DNA of 64,000 nucleotides, taken from NCBI GenBank assembly GCA_900312665.1, contig ONZQ02000011.1:768459-832458 (forward strand). The letters are read 5' to 3'. The translations under genes were made by a program, and so were the position numbers. The notes under the pieces are model-generated. The model saw only the letters and a program-made list of their open reading frames with translations. It searched no databases and was not told the DNA's origin. Shown here in pieces: positions 31,217-42,695 of the stretch (positions are counted from its first letter, which is position 1; the number at the start of each line of letters is the position of its first letter). This DNA is from Cephalotrichum gorgonifer (lineage: Eukaryota > Ascomycota > Sordariomycetes > Microascales > Microascaceae).

Positions 31217-34200
31217 ATGGATCGGAATGGGAATGGGGCCGCCCTGGCCTCGAAATCCAGGGCAGACCTCTTCGAGGATGAGAAGCGACGCATTATCGAT
31301 TCGTGCTTTAGCAAGAGGGATCCTGATGGCTCTTGTGCGTCCGCGCCCGGCGTCCGCGCCTCCCTTTGGCCCCCTCCTGCGAGCCCAAGCCATGCCCTTC
31401 CTGTCTGGGATCGCTATGCGCGCCTGCTAACATATCACTCTCCCCATTCCAGTGCAAGAAACGTACATAACTCATATTCGAATCACCGAGTACTCGGCCT
31501 ATCCGTCCACCCCACCACCTCCCGGTGCGCAACTCGCAGGCTCCGAGAAGCCCCGAATCATCATTGTTGCTGTTCGAAAGTCGGGGCGCGTGCGCATGCA
31601 CAAGACCAAGGAGAACGCGAACGGTACCTTCTCCATCGGGAAGACTTGGAACCTGGATGACCTAACCCACATACAATCATACTCGAGCCCGTCCGTGGAT
31701 CCCATCCTGAAGCAGTCGGCCGGCGACACGGGCTTCCAGGTAACGATACAGAAGGCATATTTCTGGAACGCGCAGTCCGAAAAGGAGAAGAAGTTCTTCA
31801 TCGCTAGTCTGGTCAAGATTTACGGGAAATATACCAATGGGAAATCCCCAGAACTGACGGGTTTCGATCAGCGAGAGCTTGATCAAATCTTGGGTAGACG
31901 ACCGCCCCCGGTTCGGCCAGGGACGAACGAGAATATCAACCAACGGAGCGTTTCCGGCGCTTCTTCCACCGGCGGCCCCGGCCCCAACATACCTCTCCAA
32001 GCTCCTCTTCACCCTGTGCCTGCGTCTTCGCCCAACCGTCCCGGATATCCCACGACGACCTCCAGCTCGCCGGCCGGTAGCTTTGACTCTGGTCGATCAC
32101 AGAACCCGGCGGGTTTGCGACGATTAGCGAGTCCCGACAAGAGCAGCCTGGATTCAACCTCAAGCTCCCTTAAACCAAGTCGTGGTGATGATGCGTCCAG
32201 TCTGCCACCACGATCTCGGGGCGGTATTACCGGTGCGGGCGCCTTTGGCCGGTTTGGCGAGCCCTCTCCAGAACCGGCGGCACCTTCTGCTCTGAGTGAT
32301 CGTCCGCCAGAGAGGAAGCGGCCGCCAATCGAACCCATGAGACCTCCACAACCGTTTGCAGACAGGGACCTTGTGCCGGCGCCCTTGATGAGCCCCGGTA
32401 TGAAGAAGGACCCAGTGCCACCACCTCCGCGAAATGTGGACCGCATGACTCCTAGGAATAACTCCATGTCCCAGAGATCAGATGCTGGCTCGCTCAGGGA
32501 CCGGTCGGCATCGCAGAACGAGCCGTCGCTCAGGACAAAGGGTTCGTCGACAAGCTTAAGGAGTGCGGGCCAAGGATCCTTCTCAAGATCGTCCCCGTCA
32601 ATCGAACCTCCCTTGCCACGGCAAAAGACGCCAGTTCCTGCCGACACTGAGGATTCCCGCCCTGGCCTGGGTCCCATGATCAAGCAGAAGAGGCTCAGTC
32701 CAGAGATCCCCATGAGGGGCCCGCTGAACACCCCTCCGATCGACGTCCAAGAAGCCGAGGAAGACACACGTCCTGGGCTTGGCCCCATGATACGACAGAG
32801 GAAACCCGCCCTAGAAGCTCCTACAGATTCCCAGGCAGATCAGGACGATACACGCCCTGGGTTGGGTCCTATGATCAGGACGAAGAAGTCTTTTTCGTCT
32901 CTGTCAGACACCGTTCCCACACCTGCCCAGGAACAACCTACAGAATCCACCCCAGGCCTTGGTTCCGCGGTCAGAGGCAAGAAGTCACTCGCAGATATGG
33001 TGTCTCTGGTCACATCAGCAGAACAAGGCGCGAACCGCCCGGGGCTTGGTCCCATGATAAAAACTACAAAGTCCAAGGGTGATCTGGCCGGTTCCCTGTG
33101 GAAGGCAGCGGCCGCTGCAGGCGCTTTCAAGCCCCGTCCCGGTGGCGCGGGCGAACGGCTACGCATGGCTCGGGAAAAGGCAGAGAATGAAGGGCCTGAC
33201 GGGATTACCGATGTCGTCCCTGCCCCGCCACGCCCGACCTCGTCTTCCAAGGCAACCGTGGCCGCGGCCTCTGAAGGCCCAACACCAGAAGACAGGAACG
33301 GCAGCGTTCCGGAGGTTAAAGTCACCGTTCCACAAACAAGTCGGCCAAATAGTCTGAGTGTCCAGACAGGCGATAACAAGACGGCTCCTGCGCCCGCCAC
33401 AGCCCAGAACGACCAGTCCCGGCAGGAAGACGAACGACGAGCCGCCTCCGCTGGGAATGATTTGAAGTACCTGGCTACTCTTGGGATTGACCCGGCTCAT
33501 GCTGCGGCATTCTTGGACAACCCGAAGAGCATACAGTTGAGAGAGTGGATGGACCTGTCGGGCTTTGTCCCGGGCGAGCAGATGCGTGCGTGCACATGGG
33601 ACCAGCTAAAGTCAGGTCTGGATAGGGAGGTCGACAAGGCTCAGGCCGGGGGATGGCTTTCCCGATTCAGGGAAGATGATGAGCGTATCGACGGCATCAA
33701 GGAAGGCATCGACCGCGTTGTTTTGGAATGCGAACAGCTCGATGATCTTCTTACCCTCTACAGTGCCGGCCTTGGGGTAAGTGCCCACGTGTGTACACAT
33801 AGGTCTCGGAAACTTACTAACAACTCTCCTTTAGACCATCGCGGCGGATATTGACTACCTTGAGGCGCAAGCAGAAGGAATCCAGGTCCAGGTTGCGAAC
33901 CAGAAGGCTCTTCAGAAAGAGCTTCTGATGCTTACGGATACCTGCGATCTTAACAGTGACTGGAATATCGACGCTCTGAGGAGCGCTCCCCTGGACAAAG
34001 GCACTTACCTTGCAGATGTAGAGGATACCCTTCTTCAGCTCTTCAAGACGATGCGCAAGATCGACCCAAGCCTATGCGGATCCGACACGAAAGATAAGGG
34101 AATAGGCATGGGATCAGATCTGGCGCACCTGGGGGATGACATCGAGTTAGCCATGGCCTTGGGTCTTGGCCCTGATACGGGCAGCGGACTCACCAGTAGC

Positions 34201-36018
34201 TACGGCAGGATGCGCATCGTCCAGGAAAAGAGGGATGTTTGTCTTCAAGAGAGCAACATCTTCATCAACCGGTTTACGCGACACATGGAGTCGGAATTCG
34301 ATACGGCCTTTGCAAGCACCCGGAACATGCTGGATCGCGCGCTGTCGCGGAAGTCCGACAAGGAAATCTACCAAACACACAGGCGCCACCTCTGGAAGTA
34401 CACGGGTCTCATCCTGTACACGCGAGACATTCACCAAGAAAGCTGGGAGGGTGTCTTGCAAGCCTACCATGAGCGGGGTAATCCCCTGTTCAAGTCGACA
34501 TTCGGGTCTATTCTAGAATCCTGGAAGAGTAACGCCGGGAAGAGCGGGTTCGACGAATCCGAACTCCTGTTCACGCACCCGCCGGAGAAACAGCACGATA
34601 ACCTCGCGACTGCAGCGAGAAAGCTCACCGTCAAGCGAAGCCAGAACTTGGCTGGCCGCCTCCGGTCCGAAACGGTCACCAAGTCAGTAGCGGATAAGTC
34701 TTCGATGGATGGTAGGGGTTTCTCATTTGAGGTTGTCCGTGGTGCTTTGGATGACATAGTCCCCCTCGTCGAGATGGAGCAGAACTTCATCATCGATTAC
34801 TTCCATGCCACCACCCTTGAGCAGATGAGCTTTGAGGACTATCTTGCAGCACAACCTGCTACCCGAGACCGCAAGGCCCCCGACTACGAGTGGCTTGGCT
34901 TCCGACGAATGGAGCCGGATCGAGACATGGCCCGGAAGGTGACGCGGACGATGGAGGGCATATTCTCGTTCTTGGAGCTTGACCTGCAGCGGCTAATGGA
35001 GTGGGTCATGGCCAAGAACCCACTGTGAGTGCGACCGAACCTCGTCATTTCCCTGGTCCAAGGTACTAACAATAGCATCGGCAGACACGGAATCGGTGTG
35101 CTTGCCTCTTTGGAAGCTAAGATGGAGTCTCTGAGTGGCTCGAACCAGGAATTCCTCAACTCCCTGCTCCAGAAGATGCGTTCCTCTCTAGAAGTTCGCT
35201 TCAGGAAGTTCGTCGATGAGCAAGTTCGCGCGATTGAAGAAACCAAGGTCAAGATCGTGAAGAAGCGACGGGGCGTGATCCACTTCTTCCGGGTGTTCCC
35301 TCCCTTCTCAACCGCCGTGGAAGCCATACTGTCGAGCTTCCAACCTGGCGCCGTTGACGTGCGGCACATGGTCAACGAGGAGTATGGTCGCATTCTGACG
35401 GCTATGTTTGACGCCCTCAAGGTGATTGCGAGGGAGAGCAAGGGCGTCGGCGTCTCGAGCAGCTCGACGGATCCCGAGGACAAGGAGGCTCTCAACTACC
35501 ACATCCTCCTCATTGAAAACCTCAGCTACTTCATCGAGGAGATGGGCGACCCCGGCGTAGACGTCCTCGAGGATAGGAAACACGAGGCGATACAGGAGTA
35601 CAACAAGCACCTGGAGCAGTACCTCTCGGCCATCATGCGCCGTCCCCTCGGCAAGTTGCTCGACTACATCGAGAACGTCGAGGCCCAGATCCAGGCCCTC
35701 AAGTCGCCCTCACAAATTGCCTCGCAGCCGTCGAACTCGAAGGCGGTATTCAACAAGGTCCTCAGCGCTTACGACGCCAAGGAGGTGCGCAAGGGCATCG
35801 AGGCGCTGAGGAAGCGTGTCGAGAAGCACTTTGGCGACGCGGACGAGCCCGGGATGGGCGGCGCCAAGGAGCTGGTGGACAAGGTTACGGAGGAGTGCGA
35901 GAAGTTCTACGGCAAGGTGGAGCTGCGGATCGCTACCATCACGGCTGAGGTGTACGGCGGGGATGTGCTGTTTGAGTGGCCGCGGATCGAGGTCAAGAGT
36001 GCATTTGCCGCACGGTAG
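31217..36018 (+). CDS. SEC3: Exocyst complex subunit Sec3
   Basis: Sec3 tethers secretory vesicles to the plasma membrane at growth sites as part of the exocyst. Exons 31217..31334, 31453..33776, 33835..35024 and 35085..36018 give 1521 aa; the last two introns (58 and 60 nt) have ACTAAC branch sites. The N-terminus has the Sec3 PH-like lipid/Rho-binding domain (QETYITHIRITEYSAYP, IIIVAVRKSGRVRMHKTKEN, KTWNLDDLTHIQSY, KEKKFFIASLVKIYGKYT). A Pro/Ser-rich disordered region of about 400 residues follows, with five RPGLGPMI-type motifs at about residues 442-575. A helical linker, a coiled coil (DIDYLEAQAEGIQVQVANQK) and the Sec3 C-terminal helical rods (MEQNFIIDYFHATTLEQMSFEDYL; HFFRVFPPFSTAVEAIL) complete it. 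The length agrees with filamentous-fungal Sec3. In hyphae it would act at the tip. Confidence 0.93.
32658..33062 (+). repeat. Array of five RPGLGPMI(K/R) motif repeats within SEC3
   Basis: Copies start at 32658, 32769, 32853, 32949 and 33036, spaced 84-111 nt and always in frame. Four read RPGLGPMI followed by K or R; the fourth is degenerate (TPGLGSAVRGKK). Most are preceded by acidic residues (EDS, EEDT, DQDDT) and followed by basic ones. The encoded segment is otherwise disordered. Confidence 0.85.
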
Positions 36019-36542
36019 AGGCCGTCACGGCAGAAATAGATGGTATATATATGTGTTTGTACTCTTCTTGTTTTCCTTTTCTTTTTTTGGACGAGTTGAC
36101 ACGATGGGAGCATGTTCGGAGGGTTGATATATCACGGACACGGAAAGCGGAAAAGGGGATGGATGGATGGCCTTATGCTTATGAAGAGGCATGGGGGGTC
36201 AGATGCATCGATTTTAAAATACTCGCGATTACTACATATTTGTCTACCACTACCTCTCTGATGCAAATAATGACGTGTTGCAAGTACCGTGTAAGTATTA
36301 AGCTCTCACACTAAGTTGCCATGTACTTTACGCGTCGGGCAGCCACCCCGCCTTGGCATCCACCTTCAACCGCGACTTGTGCAGCGTGATTCCAACAGCT
36401 CGCGCTGCACACATACAGCTTCAGTTTTAACCTACTCAAAACCTCTAAATCCATCGCCCCTAACGACATATTGTTTGTAACAGCCGGAAAATAAGAAACG
36501 CGAAAACGCGAAAACCGGCTGGCCCGCGACAAGTCCACCACG
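36019..36542. other. Spacer between SEC3 and the ASCH-like gene
   Basis: This 0.5-kb region between same-strand genes holds the SEC3 3' end and the promoter of the next gene. It is AT-richer than its surroundings. No ORF of note. Confidence 0.5.
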
Positions 36543-39047
36543 ATGTCCGAGAAGCGTGCAAAGGGCCGGGCACCCGCCTCTCGAGTCTACAAATCATCCA
36601 GCCCGGCACCACAGCAAGTGCACTTCCCGTCACGGCGAACAATCGTAAAGACGTACGGGAAGCAGGGGACGAAACAGCCCCTCCGACAGCAAACGATTAC
36701 GCAGATTGATTTCTTAGAACCCATTCACCCCGAAGAGCTCGACGCATTGGAGGAAGCAGAAGCCCGGGAGCGGGAACTGGACTCGGAGCGGGGAGGAAAG
36801 AGGAAGAAGAGGAGGGTGACTGAGGGTGCGGAGGGAGTTCGTTTCGAGGAGTCTGAGGAGACGGGGAAAGGGGAGGCGAAGGAGAGGAAGAGGAGGAGAA
36901 GGACGGAAGGGGATGGGGACTGGGATGCACCGAGCTCGAGTTTCCATACACAGACTTTGACGCAGCTCTATGGAGACAGGACAATACGGGACTCGGAGGA
37001 TGAAGATGAGGTGGAGGTTGAGGGCGGGGTGGCAGTGCCCGGCGACGGAGAAAAGAGCCCGTCCGTGATTCCCCAGACGCCGCTCAAGAAGAAGACCAGG
37101 GTGGAGATACCCTCGTCGCAGCCCTCGCCGTGCACGCCCATGCTTATGAGGTATAGCCCGCTGGGACCGAGGGTGTCTCCGCTGAAGTCTAGGTCCACGA
37201 ACGTGGGGTCTCCGCTACCGACGCCAAAACCCATGGGGAAGAGGGTGCCGAGGGGGATCGTGGTCCAGGACTCGTTTGCGTCGGGGGTGACGATGTCCCA
37301 GGTCTCTGCTGGTGGTGTGAAGGGGGGTGATAGCAGCCAGCTTCTGAGTAGTGGGGGGAGGAAAGTGGCCTCTCAGGCTGGGGGTTCGGCCGCTCGGGAT
37401 GGGGAGGGGACGGGGAGTCGGAAACGCGTTTTTGAGCGGGTGGAGATTCCGGACTCGGATGATGAGGACGATGATGATGACTTTGACTTTACCGCTCAAG
37501 GGGACATTACTTCCATGACGATACCTGATACCCCGACGAAACGACGGGGGACTACGGCGCAGGCTACTCAGAGGACATCGGTACCGAGTCCCAAGGAGAG
37601 GCGGAAGGATCAAGATGGTGAGAATGAGTCTGAGAAGGAGAATCAGGACCCTTCCCACCGTACCGGGCATAAGTCTCCTACGGAGGAATGCGCCATTGTG
37701 GCGCCAGCCACTCAGAAGACCGTTGTTGCGACCCCTACAAAGGGACAGAAAGGCCAACACGACGAGAACGAGACCGAGGGGGAGGATCAGGGCGAGGAGG
37801 AGAATGAGCGGCATTCATACCCTGTTGGGCCTGACACCCAATTTGCCATGGACTTCATTGTCTCCTCCGAAGAAAATGCCGCCTCCGGAAGTCGTAAATC
37901 TTCACGAACGGGGGCACGCTTCTCCAGCTCAGGCCCCCCACCGCCATCTCACTCCGCTCATGAATACTCAGCGCGACAGATAACTCCGAAGCGCAACCCC
38001 AAGAAGGGCGCCTCAGCCTTGGTGCATTTCTCATCCCCACAGGTCTCGTTGGAAGATGAGGACCGCAGCGCCGACCAGCACAAAACGCAGGCTTACACCC
38101 AGATGGGAAGTCAGCGCGTCGACATCGACGTCCTCCGCGCCATGCCAACTCCCACGGGGCGGTCCGACATCTTCATCTCGATCCACCCGGAGCACGTGGC
38201 TACCATCGCCAGCGGCGCCAAGGACCACGAGTTCCGGACGTGGAAGATGCCGGTGACGGTGTGCCGCATCTGGATATACGTCACAGCACCGGAGTCGCGG
38301 GTGCGGTACATGGCGTGCGTCGGCCCCCCGAAGGAGGCGGGGCAGATAGGGGGTGAGTTCGGGGGGCTCGGGAATGCGGAGTTCAACGCGGGCGAGGGCA
38401 GGGCGAAGTACGCGTACGAGATCCTTGAGCTCTATGAGCTCAACAACCCCGTTTCGCTGAAGAGGATGAAGGAGAGCGGTTGGGTGGTGGGACCGCCGCA
38501 GAAGTATACGTTTGTCCCGCCCGTGGTGGTATCGCAGCTGCAGGCGAACCTGCGGTGTCGGGTCCTTCCGAGATCAGAAGAGGACGAGGACGAGGATGAG
38601 TTCGGGGACAGGGTAGAGGATTCGCAGATCCACGACTCTCAGGAGCTGGAGGCGCAGCTGCTGAGCGACATCGCCTACTCGACACAGCGGAACTTGGCCG
38701 CTTCCTCCAGCCAGAGGACGCCCCGGCCGCGGAGGGCCGACCTCCCGCCGTCCTCCGGCACGCGTTCGTCGACCCGTCAGCGAGCAGCAGCAGCCAGGCG
38801 GGAGGAGGAAGGAACAGCGAGGTCGGATGCCATCCCGTGCTCACAGGCCACGACAGCGAGCGACGACTCGGTGGCGCGCCCGGCGGACCCGTCGTCGAGC
38901 ATGCCCGTGTTCCACGACAGCGGGAGCCCCGTCAGGGTGCCCGAGGGGGACTGGGAGCTGAGCACGTCGCAGCTCTTGGGCGTCAGCCAGCTTCTGCCCG
39001 AGTCGCTCCTGAGGGATTGCGGTCCTCCGGAGGATTTCGACCTGTGA
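36543..39047 (+). CDS. Disordered nuclear-type protein with a PUA/ASCH-like domain
   Basis: Single exon, 834 aa. About 500 N-terminal residues are charged and disordered, with basic clusters (KRKKRRV, KERKRRRR) that could be nuclear localisation signals. There are short repeated motifs (QQTITQIDFLEP; TQTLTQLYGDRTIRDSEDED) and acidic patches after hydrophobic pairs (VEIPDSDDEDDDDDFDF) that resemble SUMO-interacting motifs. From about residue 535 there is a compact domain: DIFISIHPEHVATIASGAKD, HEFRTWKMPVTVCRIWIYVT, VRYMACVGPPKEAG, YEILELYELNNPVSLKRM, GWVVGPPQKYTFV. Its strand/helix order and the opening pattern (hydrophobic-x-x-H/K-P, then x-x-I-x-x-G-x-K-x-x-E-x-R) suggest a PUA-like ASCH domain, usually linked to RNA or nucleotide binding. 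The C-terminal end has SQLLGVSQLLPESLL. The domain call is by eye; function unknown. Confidence 0.8.
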   Translation: MSEKRAKGRAPASRVYKSSSPAPQQVHFPSRRTIVKTYGKQGTKQPLRQQTITQIDFLEPIHPEELDALEEAEARERELDSERGGKRKKRRVTEGAEGVRFEESEETGKGEAKERKRRRRTEGDGDWDAPSSSFHTQTLTQLYGDRTIRDSEDEDEVEVEGGVAVPGDGEKSPSVIPQTPLKKKTRVEIPSSQPSPCTPMLMRYSPLGPRVSPLKSRSTNVGSPLPTPKPMGKRVPRGIVVQDSFASGVTMSQVSAGGVKGGDSSQLLSSGGRKVASQAGGSAARDGEGTGSRKRVFERVEIPDSDDEDDDDDFDFTAQGDITSMTIPDTPTKRRGTTAQATQRTSVPSPKERRKDQDGENESEKENQDPSHRTGHKSPTEECAIVAPATQKTVVATPTKGQKGQHDENETEGEDQGEEENERHSYPVGPDTQFAMDFIVSSEENAASGSRKSSRTGARFSSSGPPPPSHSAHEYSARQITPKRNPKKGASALVHFSSPQVSLEDEDRSADQHKTQAYTQMGSQRVDIDVLRAMPTPTGRSDIFISIHPEHVATIASGAKDHEFRTWKMPVTVCRIWIYVTAPESRVRYMACVGPPKEAGQIGGEFGGLGNAEFNAGEGRAKYAYEILELYELNNPVSLKRMKESGWVVGPPQKYTFVPPVVVSQLQANLRCRVLPRSEEDEDEDEFGDRVEDSQIHDSQELEAQLLSDIAYSTQRNLAASSSQRTPRPRRADLPPSSGTRSSTRQRAAAARREEEGTARSDAIPCSQATTASDDSVARPADPSSSMPVFHDSGSPVRVPEGDWELSTSQLLGVSQLLPESLLRDCGPPEDFDL

Positions 39048-40688
39048 AGGGGCCCGGAGTATTATGTTCAAGGCGAGGAATGACACAGTATAGGGACTTT
39101 TTATTTTTTTTATGTCTTGTTAGGCGATAGGCTTTAGTTTGGAGTTTGGGGGGATTTGGGCTGGGGAATAGAATAGCTGGCCGGTGTGTTGTCCGGTCAC
39201 GATATGGTACTTACACGGGCTGCTTCCTACGGTGTTAGTCACGTCCCGCGGGGCGTCAAATGCATAATCTACATAATCGGAGGGTGAACAGGCTTTCCCT
39301 TGTCACTAGCACCATCTCATCTTCTATTCGTATAACATTCCCCAATCCGGTTATTCGCTGTAATACCACGGCACGTAAGACAGACCCAGAGCCTCGGAGC
39401 AACAAGTACAAGGGTCCCCTCACCATCCCAACACCCTACCTTCTCCCTTTCCAAGAAAGAGCCAAGAAATATGGCCCGGATGTATGGCTGACACCCATGC
39501 ATATGCAGCTGGGGTGGTGCGGACCATATGTGTGGCCCACCGGCCACTTACATTGTTCAGGAGAGGACCGCAGCAGCCTCGGAAGGCTGAGTGGGAAAAA
39601 TAAGCGCCGCTAGTATGAAATGAGAAATTGGGCCAAAGTTAGCAACCTATGAGTTCATCGCTGGGCACCTCTTTCCCTTAAAGGCAAAGGGACTGGCCCC
39701 CCTCCCTGAAGCCTGGCCCTTTCCTGTGGGTTCCCTTGAGAAGCCCCTGATATCTGTAGGGCTATGGGCCCCGGTTCGGGGTGCTGGGGACTGGAAAGAT
39801 GGCACAGTCGGTAGTTGGGGATTTCCCGTCTCGGGGAGGAGGGGCAACTTGAAGCGGGTTGCCGGGCTATTTTGGGATAGGTGTTTCGCGGGGAACGGAA
39901 CGGAGAGGGGAGGGAAGGGAAGGGAAGGGAAGACGGCTAACGCTACGTGCCGTGGCTTTTGGCTTCCCGGGTGGGACACGGGAGCGGTTCAGCCCGGACG
40001 GTCCTTCTATCACTGATACATTTGTCTAAGACTCGACCTTAGAAGTTTTGAGGAGCGAGAGGGCCGCTATTCCGAGTGACACGGTATACGTGCCTTATGT
40101 CATGGAGCTTGGCATCGCAACCCTTGAGACCAGGTTCACTGGGGACTGTGATGTTAATCGACTTTCAGGAGAGTGTCTTCGAGGATACGTTACGTATCCA
40201 GAGAGACGGCTTAGTCCCCACCGTAGACCGCTACCTACAAGTTCTGGACACGACTTCTGATGGTCTCCGGTTAGCTGTCCTCATCGGACATTCTGTCAAA
40301 GATGATGCCAAATATCCTCTTGCGGTTAAGCGCTGATATCAACGGCCTCGTGTCCAATCAGGTCAGTTTTTGTTGCGCACTTGCCAACCCCGTCGTGGAC
40401 TCTCAGCTGCCGATTCTCAGGCCGGCGGCTCTACGCTCTCGGCTGTTGTGGCTGGGCTGGGTTGGGATCATAAGTCGCGTAAGATCCATAACGTTGGTAA
40501 TGATGGCTACCTATGCGCTGGCTGTACACTATGGTGTTGTTGGCTCTCCGATAGTCCGAACACGGGGGGGGGGGGGACAGGCAATGGCAGGAGAGGCAAA
40601 AGAGCCTGGGGGCTCCTACAGGCCTTTGCGAATTATGTGGTTAATGAGGTCAAAAGCCTAGCTCTTGGGGCGCATGCGCCTTTAGAGT

Positions 40689-40915
40689 GACGGAGGAAGT
40701 ACTTGTAAACGGAGAACAGAGTGGCGGTTTTCAGATTGGAAACACGCTAGGTCGATACCCACTGCTTTTTTGGACGACGGAGGCAGTACATGTACACGGA
40801 GAAAAGCGAGAGCAGTGGCTTTCAGATCGAAAGAGCCCACTAAATAGATGCCCACTGCTTTTTGAAGGAGGAGGATGTACAAGTACACGGAGAAAAGAGC
40901 AATGGCGGTGGCGGA
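40689..40915. repeat. Degenerate tandem repeat, period 87-91 bp, about 2.5 copies
   Basis: Aligned landmarks recur: GGAGG-n-AGTAC/TGTAC then ACGGAGAA at about 40692, 40779 and 40870; CAGAT-n-GAAA at about 40732 and 40823; and CCCACTGCTTTTT at 40758 and 40851. The first two spacings measured at the TAC landmark are 87 and 91 nt. The third copy is partial. Copies differ at many positions, so the duplication is old. It lies in non-coding sequence. Confidence 0.75.
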
Positions 40916-42028
40916 AACTAAAGCAGGATATCGGGCACAGCATATGTGCCCTTGAGGTACTGACTGTGTTTGGCGACTGGCAACAAGCCTAGAGGTAGAG
41001 GCTACGGATCCGCCTCTCGCTGGTATTATACTGCAATTCATCTTGGCTTGCGGGCTCTGGGTGCATCCTTGGGTGGCATGTACTAATTTCAGGGTCGGCT
41101 TGGCAGCCACACCCAACTTCATGGTGGAAGATGGGCGATGGCGGGGTTACCGCTGTTGTTTGCTGCTTCTAATGTTACATGGTGAGAGTAATATGTATCG
41201 TACAAGTATTTACGGAAAACAGGCCCGAGGGCGACGGGAGGTTGAGGACTGGCTCATATTTTATTAGGTAGGTTGTAGTTACTCCCTCCCACTTGGGCAG
41301 GAGCCAGAGAGGCACTTATGTACCTGCCTGCAATTTATTCCATGGATATGGATATGTCCCCTCCACCTTCCTCTGCAACCTGAGCCAATTCTGCCTCTTA
41401 ACTCTTAAGCACAATATCACCCCCCACCCATACTCCATTGTACTGTCGTATATTGACTCTTAGCCATACCTTCTGAATTCTAAACAGATGGCAGACACTA
41501 GAACAGAGCTGGACCTGCTACTGGCATCTGGGAATGCTCGTACTTGCCAGGCATGGAGAGCACAAAGAACGTTAAAAGGCGCTTCTTGCTGGAATGGAAC
41601 GGGAAACAACGACCCAATCCAATAACCAATAAACCGAGCCCTATTACAGGCCGTCACAAGTACACCCTGGAATATCTCACAGAAGGCGAAAGAACTGGTT
41701 AGCCTTGGTTGGTTTGGGCGACACGATCCATCATGTATCAATACAAGCAGTACACTCTTGATATGGATGCTGTCCAATTTCACAGGACTATGCAAGGCCG
41801 ATTTCCATGGTGGAGTAGATCCGTGGCGGCCAATCGACCGACTGTAGAATATACTTCCGGCGCCTACTAGCCCGTCCCCTATGGCCATGTACCATTCGGG
41901 TACCAAGAAGATCCCGCGTCGTTTCTTCCTTCGACCCAGTGAGACTTTTGGCTGCTTGTATAATACCACTTTCTCCTCTCCTCCCGGCCACCCCCCCCTG
42001 CCCCCCTTCTCCCGTCCGGGCGATCACG

Positions 42029-42046
42029 GTACATGTACATGTACCT
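42029..42046. repeat. Perfect 18-bp palindrome GGTACATGTACATGTACC
   Basis: The string equals its own reverse complement. It lies about 0.9 kb before the Zds1-type coding sequence, at the start of a CCTCCA-rich leader-like region. A similar GTACATGTAC core occurs within the tandem repeat at about 40786. Confidence 0.8.
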
Positions 42047-42695
42047 CCACTTCCATCTACCACCCTCCACTCCACTCCCAGTTGGAGTCCACGTCCATTT
42101 CCACTTCTACTGAGGTTCGCTGCCCACTGCTGTTGCATTCGCCTTTAACTTTCGCAAAATCGAGAGGGGAGATCCGGCTCGTGATCTGGGAGAAACCACG
42201 ACGAAAGACGCCCTTTCGCCCTCCAGCCCCTGTGCCGGAAATATATTTGTCACCACCTCCCTTCCGCCCAACGACGCCCCTTCAACACTACCATTCCTTT
42301 ATCGCCGAACCCCCTTGACAACCATACCGTTCCACACCAACCAACCCTATAACTAGGGCGCGTCTCTGCGAGTCGCTTCGCACCGACGACTCTTGATCTA
42401 CATGCGGCCAACGCCCGCCTCGCTGCCCCCCCTTCACCCTCGCCCTCGCCTCACCCTCATCGTGCCGACGACCTCGCCTCCATCGAGTCCATCCTCCCCC
42501 CACACCGCTGCGCACACGACTCGGTTCCTCCTCCACCTCGTCCCCATGCCGTCTCGACCATAGCGATAACCGAAGGAAAAGTAGAAGGACGATAGCATCC
42601 TCTGCGCGCCGGAGCAAGGGAAGAAGAGACGGAAGATATACTAAGCAGGCGTCCATTCGGCACTTGCCCTGCCGAGGGATAGACCATAATTCTCG

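Larger units (their letters stand above)
39048..42695. other. Long spacer with tandem repeat and palindrome
   Basis: This stretch of about 3.6 kb between same-strand genes has no supportable gene. It contains a GGGAA-type pentamer run near 39908-39930, a poly-G run near 40565-40575, the 87-91 bp tandem repeat at 40689-40915 and an 18-bp palindrome at 42029-42046. From about 41,950 rightward it becomes C-rich with many CCACC and CCTC runs, consistent with a long promoter and leader for the Zds1-type gene. The longest ORF (146 codons, minus strand, 40682-41122) is a by-product of the tandem repeat. Confidence 0.5.

Noticed and set aside
32009..32788. 259-codon minus-strand ORF within SEC3
   Set aside because: It is antisense to the disordered Sec3 segment, and its own repeats mirror the RPGLGPMI array.
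40682..41122. 146-codon minus-strand ORF with internal repetition
   Set aside because: The apparent protein repeat is only the reading of the 87-91 bp DNA tandem repeat; there is no start context or domain.
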